Of a stretch of DNA of 64,000 nucleotides, positions 51,345 through 60,725 are shown piece by piece (position 1 is the first letter of the stretch; every line of letters starts with the position of its first letter). The stretch is taken from positions 39,383 through 103,382 of the forward strand of contig NZ_JAWLVJ010000016.1 in the NCBI RefSeq assembly GCF_033100395.1, read 5' to 3'. Below the pieces are notes generated by a model, which was not told the origin of the DNA, made no database searches, and saw nothing but the letters and a program-made list of their open reading frames with translations. The stretch is from Terasakiella sp033100395. GTDB lineage: Bacteria; Pseudomonadota; Alphaproteobacteria; Rhodospirillales; Terasakiellaceae. The translations under genes and the position numbers were made by a program.

Positions 51345-52853
51345 TTACCAAGCCTCTTTCATTTCCCGTTTTAGTGTTTTCCCTGCAACCGAGCGGGGGA
51401 AGTCTTCGAAAATCCGGACTTCTTTGACCCGTTGGAATTTGGCATCCACCCGCACATTGACCCATTCTTTCAGAGCCTCAGCAGCTATGGACTGATCACG
51501 TTTTAAAATCACGGCGCAAACCGGCGTTTCTCCCCATTTGTCATCCGCAGTCCCGAAGACTGCGACCTCATTGACCATAGGGTGGCAAGCGACGACCTCT
51601 TCAATATCTTTGGGGTACACATTCACTCCACCGGAAATAATCATATCTTTCTTGCGGTCCACCAGATAGAGATAGCCCTCTTCATCCAGCCGCCCCAGAT
51701 CCCCAGTAAAGAGCCAGCCATCCTTGATGGTATCTGCGGTCAGGTCCGGCTTGTTGTAATAGCCTGGCGTCATGATGGGGGATCGCCCGACGATTTCACC
51801 AACCTCGCCTATTGGCACATCTTGTCCGTCTTCATCACAAATACGGATTTCAAAAAACGGTGGACAGGACCCGACGGAGCCTGATTTCTTATGGAAGTCC
51901 GTCTTGTCCAGAATGGTGACAAACCCTTCGGTCAGCCCATAAAGTTCATAAAAACGACCGGGCAATAGGCGGTCCAGCGCTTCTTTATGTTCCAGCGGCA
52001 AGGGTGCGCCCAACGACATAATCATTTCCAGACTTTCCAGCATCTCTGTTTTGATGTCAGGATAGTCCAGTAACGCCTGAATTTGCGCGGGCACCATCAT
52101 GATATGGGTGACTTTTTCCCGCTCAATTGTTGCCACCACCTTTTCGATGTCAAAGGCCGGATGCATAATATATTTCGCACCATTATAAAAAGTCGGCATC
52201 AGGGGCACAAAGGCCCCGTTAAAGATGATGGCCCCTGTATGAAGACAGACACTTTCAGGCGTAAAGCGAAAGCTTTGGGAAAAGAGCGTGCAATACATCG
52301 CCCGGATAAAATGGGTGTGCTGGATGCCTTTGGGCTCCCCTGTGGTGCCGCTGGAATAGATGATATTGTAGAGATCATCATCATCAATTTCGACGCCATC
52401 GAATGCGTGATCCGGTGCGTCTGAAACATATTCGCCATAAGCCTGCGTGCCAGCTGGTGCATCCCCATCCACAACAAGGATGCGTTCAATCTGATAAATC
52501 TTTGCGGCTTCCAGAACCAGGGGCAGATAGGTCTGGCACGTCACAACCATCTTTGCCCCAGCCCCGTCCAAAAGCTTGGCAAGTCCCGTTGCCTGCATCA
52601 AGGGGCTGAGCGGCACCATAACCAAGCCAGACTGGGCACAGGCCCAATAGAAATCCAGCAGTTCCAGCTTGTTGGGCAGGACACTTGCGATCTTGTCGCC
52701 TTTGACAAACCCGTCCGCCTTTAATGCGTGACTGAGCTTGTTGATCCGGGCGAAAAACTGTTGATAGGTCAGACGCTGACCTTCAAAGACAATGGCTTCG
52801 TAGTCAGGGCGATAAGTTGCATGACGTTCAATCAAACGGGCAATATGTGGCAT
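51345..52853 (-). CDS. AMP-forming acyl-CoA synthetase/ligase
   Basis: ATP-dependent carboxylic acid:CoA ligase of about 502 aa. ATP motif IIYSSGTTGEPKGIQHTH, YELYGLTEGFVTILD, GWLFTGDLGRLDEEGYLYLVDRKKDMIISGGVNVYP and the C-terminal lysine in RSVAGKTLKREM. Start ATG 52853 (MPHIARLIERH) is the natural family start; the upstream extension would overlap the sigma-54 regulator gene. It is 20 bp downstream of that regulator. The substrate is unknown, perhaps a short or medium 3-oxo/3-hydroxy acid. Confidence 0.9.
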   Translation of the reverse strand: MPHIARLIERHATYRPDYEAIVFEGQRLTYQQFFARINKLSHALKADGFVKGDKIASVLPNKLELLDFYWACAQSGLVMVPLSPLMQATGLAKLLDGAGAKMVVTCQTYLPLVLEAAKIYQIERILVVDGDAPAGTQAYGEYVSDAPDHAFDGVEIDDDDLYNIIYSSGTTGEPKGIQHTHFIRAMYCTLFSQSFRFTPESVCLHTGAIIFNGAFVPLMPTFYNGAKYIMHPAFDIEKVVATIEREKVTHIMMVPAQIQALLDYPDIKTEMLESLEMIMSLGAPLPLEHKEALDRLLPGRFYELYGLTEGFVTILDKTDFHKKSGSVGSCPPFFEIRICDEDGQDVPIGEVGEIVGRSPIMTPGYYNKPDLTADTIKDGWLFTGDLGRLDEEGYLYLVDRKKDMIISGGVNVYPKDIEEVVACHPMVNEVAVFGTADDKWGETPVCAVILKRDQSIAAEALKEWVNVRVDAKFQRVKEVRIFEDFPRSVAGKTLKREMKEAW

Positions 52854-52872
52854 GATAAACCTTCCCCTTTTT

Positions 52873-54330
52873 TTACGTTTTATCAACCGGGATATTCAGC
52901 GCTTTCATCTTGTCATAAAGACGCCCCCGGGAAATCTGCAGCTGCTTGGCCGCTTGTTGTTTGTTGTAATTACAAAGGGTCAGCGCGCGCAAAATGGCTG
53001 TACGTTCGGTTTCTTCAATCAATTGATCCAGTGGCCCGACCTCTGCCACGTCGCGGGTTGCATCCTGTGCCACCTTCTGACTGATGGGTAGAACGGAAAT
53101 GATGTCCTTGGCCGAAAATACGTGGCTGGTCGCAACCGTTGTCAGACGTTCCATCACATTTTGCAATTCACGCACATTGCCCGGCCAGTCATAGGCAGAA
53201 CAGACTTCCAGCGCTTCCTTACTCATATCAAACGGGTCATCCCCGATGGTATGGGCGGCTTCTTCCAGAAAATGCGCGCACAGCAAGGCAAGATCACCCG
53301 GGCGTTGACGCAATGGCGGGATATTGATGGGCAGGACGTTCAGACGATAATAAAGGTCAGCACGAAATTCCCCATTATGGACCATTTCGGCCAAATCCCG
53401 GCTAGTCGCAGCAATCACGCGGAAATCTGCCTTGATCACCTTGTTCGACCCGACCGGTTCAAATTCTTTTTCCTGCAAGACGCGCAGCAACTTGGATTGC
53501 AGACTTAGGGGCATATCGCCAATTTCATCCAGAAACAGACTGCCGCCTTCCACCAGCTTTAATTTGCCATCACGCCCTTTTCGTTCCGCCCCGGTATAGG
53601 CCCCGGGCGCTGTGCCGAAAAATTCTGATTCCAGCAGATTTTCCGGAATGGCCGCCACATTGATGGAGACAAACGGCGCACCTGCACGAAGGGAAGTAGA
53701 ATGGATGGAATGGGCCAGCAGTTCTTTACCTGTGCCCGTTTCACCCAACAATAAAACCGGGCTTTCAACTTGGGCTGCTTTTCGCGCCAACAGCTTGGTT
53801 TCACGCACCACACGGGATGATCCGATAAAGCTGGAAAAGGTATATTTGGCCTGACGTGAACTGTTTGCCAGTTGATGACGGGTCTGGGTCAGTTCTTTTT
53901 GCAGTCGTTCGACCTTGGATAACAGTGGTTTCAGGCTTTCCTGATTGTTCATCAGAATAAAGCCCATGGCCCCGAAACAGACGTTCTTTTCATCAAACAG
54001 CGGCACACGCGTGACGATCACCCACTCCTTGCCCAGACGCATCAGGTCCAGCAGCATGGGTTTTTCTTTGCGTGCGGTTTCCTGCAACAGGCTGTTGGGC
54101 ACCAGATCCTGAATGGGTGCGCCCAGATCAATCACGGTATTTTTATTATGCTTATGCAAAAGGTCGCGATACTGGTCACTAATCCAGATGATCTTGCCAT
54201 CCAGATCAACAGCCACCGCCCCCATGCAGGCACTTTCAAAGACTTCAAACAACGACTGCATGCCGCGCTGTTTAAATTCTTCGATAAAGTCCTCAAATTT
54301 ATGGTCCGGTGTGATCAAAGGATATCTCAT
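52873..54330 (-). CDS. Sigma-54-dependent transcriptional activator with PAS domain
   Basis: 485 aa. N-terminal PAS-like sensor (about residues 25-135: CMGAVAVDLDGKIIWISDQYRDLL), a coiled linker, the AAA+ domain with Walker A GETGTGKE, the intact sigma-54 contact loop GAYTGA and Walker B LFLDEIGDM, and a C-terminal Fis-type helix-turn-helix (QQAAKQLQISRGRLYDKMKAL). No receiver domain, so it senses a ligand or redox state directly. A TTTCA-AT-TGAAA palindrome lies 36 bp upstream. I saw no convincing -24/-12 promoter nearby, so its targets are unknown. Confidence 0.93.
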   Translation of the reverse strand: MRYPLITPDHKFEDFIEEFKQRGMQSLFEVFESACMGAVAVDLDGKIIWISDQYRDLLHKHNKNTVIDLGAPIQDLVPNSLLQETARKEKPMLLDLMRLGKEWVIVTRVPLFDEKNVCFGAMGFILMNNQESLKPLLSKVERLQKELTQTRHQLANSSRQAKYTFSSFIGSSRVVRETKLLARKAAQVESPVLLLGETGTGKELLAHSIHSTSLRAGAPFVSINVAAIPENLLESEFFGTAPGAYTGAERKGRDGKLKLVEGGSLFLDEIGDMPLSLQSKLLRVLQEKEFEPVGSNKVIKADFRVIAATSRDLAEMVHNGEFRADLYYRLNVLPINIPPLRQRPGDLALLCAHFLEEAAHTIGDDPFDMSKEALEVCSAYDWPGNVRELQNVMERLTTVATSHVFSAKDIISVLPISQKVAQDATRDVAEVGPLDQLIEETERTAILRALTLCNYNKQQAAKQLQISRGRLYDKMKALNIPVDKT

Positions 54331-54365
54331 GATTTCTCGTCACTATCTTTGAAGTATGCCCAAAG

Positions 54366-54377
54366 TTTCAATTGAAA
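54366..54377. promoter_or_regulatory. TTTCA-NN-TGAAA palindrome upstream of the sigma-54 activator
   Basis: Same 10 defined bases as the cluster at 39242-39395. An exact match is expected less than once by chance in 64 kb, which suggests a shared regulator. Confidence 0.5.
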
Positions 54378-54399
54378 TAAATCAGGGTTACTGAGTAGA

Positions 54400-54435
54400 A
54401 GGGGCTGAAAAATCTGATAAAACATCTCAGCCCCT
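54400..54435 (-). terminator. Hairpin after the exported hydrolase gene
   Basis: AGGGGCTGA (54400-54408) pairs with TCAGCCCCT (54427-54435), directly after the minus-strand stop at 54451. The minus strand continues TCTACTC, so the T tract is weak. Confidence 0.6.
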
Positions 54436-54450
54436 CTGTCTGTCGTCGGA

Positions 54451-55635
54451 TTACTCAAGCCATTTCTTAATTTTGGCTTCGGCCTGCGGCATAAAGACAA
54501 TACCGTTGATATGACCCAGCGGGCCTTTCAGGACCTGCAGATCAACCTCATTACCCTGCTTTTTCAGTGTCTCGGCAAAAGCTTCAGCTTCAGACGGTGG
54601 AAAGATCAAATCGCCTTCAGCTGGCAGAAACAGAAACTTGGCTTTGATATCGGCAATTTTTTCGCGAATATCATAGCTTTGGTTGGCCTTGACCAGATAG
54701 AGGAAGTGATTGGAATCTGATCCTTTAGCACGCGCATCACCGCGATCATCCAGCATTTTTTCAACTGCATAGCGTGCTTTCATCTCCACGGCCGGATTGG
54801 CTTTTTCATCCGCCCATTTCACATCATGCTTTTGTACCCAGGGGCGTTGGAAGGCATCCAAAGTTACGGACTGTAACGCAAGGCTCAGACCTTTCAGCGG
54901 ACGGTCCTTGCCATAATAGTTCCCACCCTGCCAGTTCGGGTCCAACTTAATCACATCAGCCCAGCGTTTCAGCATGCTGATCAGATAAGGATGACCACTG
55001 GCACCGGGTGAAATCACCGCCATGGCCCGGGGAACCATATCGGGATAAGTCGCTGCCCATGTCATGGTTTGCAACGATCCCATGGATGCGCCTGCCACAC
55101 CGTGCAGTTTTTTGATGCCAAGGCTGTCAACCAGTGCCTTTTGCACATGAACAAAATCTTCCATGGTCACCAGCGGGAAAGACAGGCCATAGGGCTTGCC
55201 TGTTTCTGGATTGATGGAGGCTGGCCCTGTTGTGATGACCTTGGGGTTATGTACACCCAAATTCACCAATGTGTCAGAACTGATGACAAAATACTTATTG
55301 GTATCAATGATCTTGCCAGCACCAATGACATTGTCCCAGTATCCGGGCTTGGCGTCTTCGGCTGCATATTTCCCTGCCGCATGAGAATTGCCGGAAAAGA
55401 AATGGGCAATCAGGATGGCGTTGCTTTTATCCTTGTTCAGCGTGCCATAGGTTTCATAACCGACTTTGACGTCCTTGATGGTCTCACCGCTCACAGTCTT
55501 GTAGTCACCAAGGCTGAATACTTGCTTTTCTGTCAGTAAATCAACCTTTTCAGCCATCGCCTGCCCGATGGGCAAAGCCACAACGGTGAGGGCAAGAAAG
55601 GCTGCCCCAAACAAGCGTTTGTAAATCTTGTGCAT
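54451..55635 (-). CDS. Exported alpha/beta hydrolase of the homoserine acetyltransferase (MetX) fold
   Basis: 394 aa. A signal peptide (about residues 1-28, hydrophobic FGAAFLALTVVALPIGQAMA) sends it to the periplasm. The MetX-type core has the nucleophile Ser184 in GVAGASMGSLQT, the Asp in FLPAEGDLIFPP and the His in GPLGHINGI. A cytoplasmic acetyl-CoA-dependent role is not compatible with export, so it is more likely an esterase or acyltransferase on an external substrate. It lies 66 bp downstream of the CoA-transferase and TRAP genes, suggesting release of an acid that is then imported and activated. Confidence 0.85.
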   Translation of the reverse strand: MHKIYKRLFGAAFLALTVVALPIGQAMAEKVDLLTEKQVFSLGDYKTVSGETIKDVKVGYETYGTLNKDKSNAILIAHFFSGNSHAAGKYAAEDAKPGYWDNVIGAGKIIDTNKYFVISSDTLVNLGVHNPKVITTGPASINPETGKPYGLSFPLVTMEDFVHVQKALVDSLGIKKLHGVAGASMGSLQTMTWAATYPDMVPRAMAVISPGASGHPYLISMLKRWADVIKLDPNWQGGNYYGKDRPLKGLSLALQSVTLDAFQRPWVQKHDVKWADEKANPAVEMKARYAVEKMLDDRGDARAKGSDSNHFLYLVKANQSYDIREKIADIKAKFLFLPAEGDLIFPPSEAEAFAETLKKQGNEVDLQVLKGPLGHINGIVFMPQAEAKIKKWLE

Positions 55636-55701
55636 GTCGTAAAAACTCCCAGTCTATATGTTTTATGGACGTTGTTTCTGTACGTAACTTGGGTTTCAGC
55701 T

Positions 55702-57225
55702 TCAGCAAAAATGCTGCGCATCCATTGTTTTTGGATTGTCGATAATCGGGGTAAAATTCATTTGGCTGAGAATGTCTTTTTCAAGGTCAATGCCCGGTGC
55801 AATCTCAGTCAATTTCAGACCATTTCGGGTCATCTCAAAGACGCAGCGCTCCGTGATATAGATGACGGTTTGGTCATTAACCTTGGCAAAGCCACCGTTA
55901 AAGGTGGTTTGTTCCACCGTTTCCACGAACTTGCGCGCGCGACCTTCCTGCAAGATGCTTAAGGCCTCATCGCGAATATCAATTTGCAAGCCACCTGCGG
56001 TAAAGGTGCCGACGAACACAACCTTTTTTGAATTTTGCGAGATATTGATGAACCCGCCGCATCCGGCCAAACATCCATTAAAGCGACTGACATTCACATT
56101 GCCAGCGCCATCAACTTCGGCCATGCCCAGGCACGCCATATCCAGCCCGCCGCCATCATAGAAATCAAATTGCTGGTTCTGATCAACCAAGGCTTCCAGA
56201 TTGACAGCCGCGCCAAAATTCAAGCCACTTTGTGGGATACCGCCGATGGTGCCCGGTTCTGTTGTCAGCGTCAGACCATCCAGCACGCCTTTTTCATTGG
56301 CAACAGATGCCAAGCCTTCCGGCATCCCAATGCCCAGATTGATCACCCCTGTTTGTGGCAATTCTTCCACCGCACGTCGGGCAATGATCTTGCGGGCATC
56401 CAGTTTCATGGCAGCCCCGTTGTTCGCGGGTACACGTACCTGACCGGAAAAGGCCGGGTTATAATGGGTGGCATAGGTTTGGTCATGCAGTTCTTCCGGG
56501 GCCTGCACCACATAATCGACCAAGATACCGGGAACTTCGACTTCGCGTGGGTTGAGCGATCCTTTTTCGGCCACCTGTTCCACCTGCGCAATCACGATCC
56601 CGCCGGAATTTTTCGCCGCCATCGCCATGGCAAGGTTGTCCAGTGTCAGGGCTTCCTTGCTCATGGTCAGGTTACCCGCTTCATCCGCAATAGTGCCACG
56701 GATCAGGGCCACATCAATGGGGAAGGATTTATAGAACAGCCATTCTTCCCCGGCGATTTCCTGAACCTCGACCAAGTCCTGCTTGGTCAGTGTGTTCATT
56801 TTGCCGCCTTCAAAACGGGGATCAACGAAAGTCTGTAAACCGACTTTGGAAAAAGTGCCCGGCTTATTACCCGCAATATCGCGAAACAGATGAGAGATAC
56901 AGCCCTGCGGCAGGTTGTACGCTTCCACCTTATTATCCAGGGCCAACTGCCCAATCTTCGGGATCAGCCCCCAATGCCCACCGATGACACGCTTTAACAA
57001 GCCTTCATGACCCAAACGGTTCAGCCCCAGCTTGTTGCCATCGCCCTGACCTGCTGCAAAGACAAGCGACAGATTTTGCGGGCGTGCCGTTTCGATATAG
57101 CGCAGTTCCAGCCCGGAAATCAGATAATCCGGCGTGCCGATCCCCACAAAACCCGACGTACAGATGGTATCGCCATTTTTGATCTTGGAAATCGCATTGG
57201 TCAGAGAAACAATTTTATCAGTCAT
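55702..57225 (-). CDS. Fused-subunit acyl-CoA:acetate-type CoA-transferase (family I)
   Basis: 507 aa with both alpha-like (GDTICTSGFVGIGTPDYLISGLE, LVFAAGQGDG) and beta-like (TGVINLGIGMPEGLASVANEKG, the catalytic Glu in TTEPGTIGGIPQSG, CGGFINISQNSKKVVFVGTF) halves in one chain, as in propionate or acetoacetate CoA-transferases. Start ATG 57225 is chosen because AAGGAGG is five bases away; 57228 is adjacent. It lies 11 bp after dctM. Transfers CoA between a short-chain acid and acetyl-CoA; the acid is unknown. Confidence 0.9.
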   Translation of the reverse strand: MTDKIVSLTNAISKIKNGDTICTSGFVGIGTPDYLISGLELRYIETARPQNLSLVFAAGQGDGNKLGLNRLGHEGLLKRVIGGHWGLIPKIGQLALDNKVEAYNLPQGCISHLFRDIAGNKPGTFSKVGLQTFVDPRFEGGKMNTLTKQDLVEVQEIAGEEWLFYKSFPIDVALIRGTIADEAGNLTMSKEALTLDNLAMAMAAKNSGGIVIAQVEQVAEKGSLNPREVEVPGILVDYVVQAPEELHDQTYATHYNPAFSGQVRVPANNGAAMKLDARKIIARRAVEELPQTGVINLGIGMPEGLASVANEKGVLDGLTLTTEPGTIGGIPQSGLNFGAAVNLEALVDQNQQFDFYDGGGLDMACLGMAEVDGAGNVNVSRFNGCLAGCGGFINISQNSKKVVFVGTFTAGGLQIDIRDEALSILQEGRARKFVETVEQTTFNGGFAKVNDQTVIYITERCVFEMTRNGLKLTEIAPGIDLEKDILSQMNFTPIIDNPKTMDAQHFC

Positions 57226-57235
57226 CATCCCCTCC

Positions 57236-58618
57236 TTAATTATAGGCAACGCTTGGCAGCCAGGTCACAATCACAGGCCAGAAAGCCACGATAAACAGAC
57301 CGATCAACTGCAGGATAATGAATGGAACCACACCCTTATAAATGTCCATCAGCTTGATACTGGGCGGACACACCCCTTTCAGGTAAAAGAGCGCAAATCC
57401 AACAGGCGGGGTTAAAAAACTGGTCTGAAGCGTGATCGCAACCAACATAACGAACCAGACCAGATCAGGATTATCCACAACGCCGTAACCGGGGACATCC
57501 ATACCCAGCGCTGAAATCACAGGGGCCAGCAAGGGCAGAACGATCAGGGTGATTTCGATCCAATCCAGAATGAAGCCCAGCAGGAACACAAACCCAAGGA
57601 TTACAAAGATGATGCCATAGGGTCCGAAAGGCAGCCCGGTGATCATTCCTTCAATAATCTCGTCCCCACCCAATTCACGAAGAACCAGTGCAAAACAAGT
57701 TGCGCCCAGGAAAATCGCAAAAATGTAAGAAGTCGTATTAAAGGTTGCTTTTAAGACTTCAAAAAAGACTTTAAAGCTCAGATTGCGATAAAAACCCGCC
57801 AGCAGTGTTGCGCCTAACGCCCCCACACCGGATGCTTCCGTCGGTGTCGCCAGTCCGCCAAAAATAGACCCTAAGACAGCAAAGATCAGCAATAAGGCAG
57901 GCAGCACAGCCTTTGCCACATCCCAAAGAACATGCAATTCCAGATCACGGCGTTCATCAGAAAGCGGTGCCCCCTTCGGGTTCACAAAGCCATAGATCAG
58001 GATATAGATGATATAAAGCGCGCCCAGCAAAAGCCCCGGGAAGACCGCGCCCATGAACAAATCACCCACGCTTAGGGCCAACTGATCCGCCATAATCACC
58101 AACATGATGGATGGCGGGATCAGAATACCCAAACAGCCAGATGCTGCAACGGTCCCAACCGCCAGCTGCTTGTTGTAGCCCTGTTGCAACATGGGCTGCA
58201 GGGAAAGTAGACCCAACAAAACGACGGATGCCCCGATAATCCCGGTAGAGGCTGCAAGGATAATCCCGATACAGGTGACCGTAATAGCAAGCCCACCACG
58301 GACCTTGCCAAACAGTTCCTGCATGGATTTCATCAAGCGTTCCGCAATGCCCGATTCATCCAGCATCAGGCCCATAAAGATAAACATCGGCAATGCAACC
58401 AGAACCCAGTTGTCCATGATCTTGAAGACCCTGTTGACCACAAGGCCAAGCGTCAAGAAATCAAGCCCGGTCAGGGTATCCAGATAAATATCGGCGAAAT
58501 AACCAATTCCGGCAAACAGCACACCGACACCGCCCAGAACATAAGCAACCGGAATGCCCATAAATAAGAAAATAATAAAACTGGCGAACATCGCCGCCAC
58601 GAGAATTTCGTTTTCCAT
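57236..58618 (-). CDS. dctM: TRAP transporter large permease DctM (system 3)
   Basis: 460 aa, with VLVALPMFIFMGLMLDESGIAERL, AASTGIIGASVVLLGLLSLQPML, GCLGILIPPSIMLVIMADQLALSVG and GGLATPTEASGVGALGA blocks. It belongs to the longer DctM type seen with TakP/keto-acid-like receptors. 3 bp from dctQ. Confidence 0.94.
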   Translation of the reverse strand: MENEILVAAMFASFIIFLFMGIPVAYVLGGVGVLFAGIGYFADIYLDTLTGLDFLTLGLVVNRVFKIMDNWVLVALPMFIFMGLMLDESGIAERLMKSMQELFGKVRGGLAITVTCIGIILAASTGIIGASVVLLGLLSLQPMLQQGYNKQLAVGTVAASGCLGILIPPSIMLVIMADQLALSVGDLFMGAVFPGLLLGALYIIYILIYGFVNPKGAPLSDERRDLELHVLWDVAKAVLPALLLIFAVLGSIFGGLATPTEASGVGALGATLLAGFYRNLSFKVFFEVLKATFNTTSYIFAIFLGATCFALVLRELGGDEIIEGMITGLPFGPYGIIFVILGFVFLLGFILDWIEITLIVLPLLAPVISALGMDVPGYGVVDNPDLVWFVMLVAITLQTSFLTPPVGFALFYLKGVCPPSIKLMDIYKGVVPFIILQLIGLFIVAFWPVIVTWLPSVAYN

Positions 58619-58621
58619 GGT

Positions 58622-59200
58622 CTAGCGCCCTTTCACCAGAATATAGATGTCACGATAAAGCCTTGAAAGAATGGCAAGCCCCAGCAGACCAAAGGACAAC
58701 GGGATCACCGCCTTGATGGCCCAGCGAAATGGCAGACCCAAAGGCGCATCTGACCGTTCGTTCGTACGCCAGGCGTCAGAAACGAAATCAAGACTGTGAT
58801 AAAAAACAACCCAGATGAACGGCAGCACCAAGAGGATAACCCCGACAATTTCGATGATGCGTTTGGTCTTGTCAGAAAAGCGCGCATGCAGAATATCTAC
58901 ACGGATGTGACTGTCATTCACCTGCGCATAGGACAATCCCATCATCACGCCTATGGCATAAAAGTGCCATTGCAGTTCTTCCAGCCAGATCTGTCCGTTG
59001 GCAAAGCCATATCTCAATCCCACATTGCCGATAATGGCAGCGATCAACAGCGCATTGATCCCGCAAACCCCATTGCCGATATAACGGATGAATGTGTCGA
59101 TGGCATCTGGCAGCGCTACACGAACCGCATCCTCATGCATCTTGAGCTCATCGACCTTTTCCGCCACATGTGGATGCGGCAGATCGTTCGGTTGTCCCAT
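58622..59200 (-). CDS. dctQ: TRAP transporter small permease DctQ (system 3)
   Basis: 192-aa small membrane subunit with four segments and the region LQWHFYAIGVMMGLSYAQVNDSHIRVDIL. Longer N-terminal cytoplasmic stretch than systems 1 and 2. Separated from dctP by a 226-bp gap holding two hairpins, so it may be expressed at lower level. Confidence 0.92.
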   Translation of the reverse strand: MGQPNDLPHPHVAEKVDELKMHEDAVRVALPDAIDTFIRYIGNGVCGINALLIAAIIGNVGLRYGFANGQIWLEELQWHFYAIGVMMGLSYAQVNDSHIRVDILHARFSDKTKRIIEIVGVILLVLPFIWVVFYHSLDFVSDAWRTNERSDAPLGLPFRWAIKAVIPLSFGLLGLAILSRLYRDIYILVKGR

Positions 59201-59231
59201 GGCTTAAGCCTCCTGATTATTTTTCACTTAT

Positions 59232-59339
59232 TCGATAAGAGGGATAAACCCCGTCTCTCCCCCTCTTATCGAGGAAGTGATTTCTTCTGGTCTGATGAGA
59301 AAAAGGGGGTGTTATAACTAGGGAGATGCATAACACCCC
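59232..59339 (-). terminator. Two hairpins in dctP-dctQ gap, TRAP system 3
   Basis: The dctP-proximal hairpin (59306-59315 with 59330-59339) is a perfect 10-bp stem followed on the minus strand by CCTTTTTCTC, a good intrinsic terminator. The second (59232-59243 with 59261-59272) is a perfect 12-bp stem. Read-through of the first would be needed to express dctQM. Confidence 0.82.
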
Positions 59340-59426
59340 ATCAAGTTTAGGACCGCGAGCTCCTTGGATGGTCGTGTAAACCCGCGGCCCGGTAAGTTGC
59401 AGAGGAAAGCGACTTACGTGATCAAC

Positions 59427-60509
59427 TTATTTGCGTGGCAAGAAAGCGTTCTCTTTCCAGATCGCATAGCCATTGCGGAATGTTGTGAGATCGTCATAGA
59501 CCTTTTTAAAGCCGGCATCCTGTGACTGTTCGGTTGCAACTTCATCCCACGCACCTTTAAAGGCGGCGAGCATTTCGTCGTTCCAACGCATAATTTTCAC
59601 GCCGTTTTTCTCAACATTTTCCTGCATTTGGGTAAACTGAATGGCTTCGCCTTCTGCAAAGGATTCTGCCATGGATGCTTTACATGCATTTTCAACGACA
59701 GCCTGTTGTGATGCATCCATGCCTTTCCAGGTATCGCCATTGATCAGCAGTTCAAAAACAGTGGCTTGCTGGTGCCAGCCTGGGAAGTAGTTGTATTTCA
59801 CCAGTTTGTGGAAGCCCAAAAGCTTGTCGATAGCTGGCATTGAGAATTCCGTTGCATCAATCGCCTGCTTTTCAAGGGCCGGGAAAATCTCGCCACCTGG
59901 CAACAGAGAAACAGAAACGCCCATTTTGGACATCACTTCCCCCCCCAGACCGAAGAAGCGCATTTTCATGCCTTTCAGGTCTTCAGGCTTTTCAATCGGT
60001 TTCGGGAACCAGCCGGATGTTTCAGGTGCGATAATGGCACAAGGCAGGACTTTGACGTTATAGCCGCCATTGTCATACATTTCCTGATAAAGTTTCAGAC
60101 CATTGCCATAGTAAAGCCACGCCATATATTCACCCGCTTCCGGACCAAAAGGTACCGCGGAAAACAAAGCTGCTGCCTTCATTTTACCGGACCAATAACC
60201 CGCCGTTGCATAACCTGAATTAATCTTGCCAGTAGATACAGCATCCAGAATTTCAAACGGGGCGATCAGTTTTTTCGGTTCATAAACCTTCATCTTGATG
60301 GAACCGCCAGACATGGCTTTTAGCTGATCTGCCACGCGCTTGATCGGCGTGCCCAGACCGGGCAGATGAGACCCAAAAGCGATTGGTGTTTTCAAAAGAA
60401 CTTTATCTGCGGCTTGTGCGGTTGCAGTCACTGTCATGCTCATGGCGCCTAGTGCAAGGGCGGCACATGTTGTCTTAATGCGTGAAATCTGTGTTTTGCG
60501 ATTTGACAT
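59427..60509 (-). CDS. dctP: TRAP transporter substrate-binding protein DctP (system 3), TakP-like
   Basis: 360-aa periplasmic receptor; signal peptide about residues 1-33 (CAALALGAMSMTVTATAQA-AD). Blocks MKMRFFGLGGEVMSKMG, LLPGGEIFPALEKQAIDATEF and YFPGWHQQATVFELLIN resemble TakP, the alpha-keto-acid receptor subgroup. It is followed by the CoA-transferase and exported hydrolase genes. It is also divergent from the taurine locus, so a taurine-type TRAP (TauKLM) cannot be excluded. Confidence 0.92.
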   Translation of the reverse strand: MSNRKTQISRIKTTCAALALGAMSMTVTATAQAADKVLLKTPIAFGSHLPGLGTPIKRVADQLKAMSGGSIKMKVYEPKKLIAPFEILDAVSTGKINSGYATAGYWSGKMKAAALFSAVPFGPEAGEYMAWLYYGNGLKLYQEMYDNGGYNVKVLPCAIIAPETSGWFPKPIEKPEDLKGMKMRFFGLGGEVMSKMGVSVSLLPGGEIFPALEKQAIDATEFSMPAIDKLLGFHKLVKYNYFPGWHQQATVFELLINGDTWKGMDASQQAVVENACKASMAESFAEGEAIQFTQMQENVEKNGVKIMRWNDEMLAAFKGAWDEVATEQSQDAGFKKVYDDLTTFRNGYAIWKENAFLPRK

Positions 60510-60582
60510 TTATAAAAACCTCTAACGTCAATTTAAAATCACCCCAGAACCCTGAGGAACGTAAGAGGGAGGCACCCACCCA

Positions 60583-60658
60583 ACATCAAATTTGATGTCG
60601 TGGCTGAATAATTGGTTCATTCCTCCCGTAACGCATTATTTTTGTTGTTGATGCGTTA
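60583..60658. promoter_or_regulatory. Two palindromes upstream of TRAP system 3
   Basis: ACATCAAATTTGATGT is a 16-bp perfect palindrome at 60583-60598. TAACGCAT (60629-60636) and ATGCGTTA (60651-60658) form an inverted repeat 14 bp apart. Both lie within 150 bp of the dctP start, in the 532-bp gap 60510-61041, and are candidate operators. Confidence 0.6.
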
Positions 60659-60725
60659 GGGCCCCATATAACAAGGAGCGTGCCAGTTTACATTTATTGT
60701 TTATTTTCAAATAATTATGATAAAA

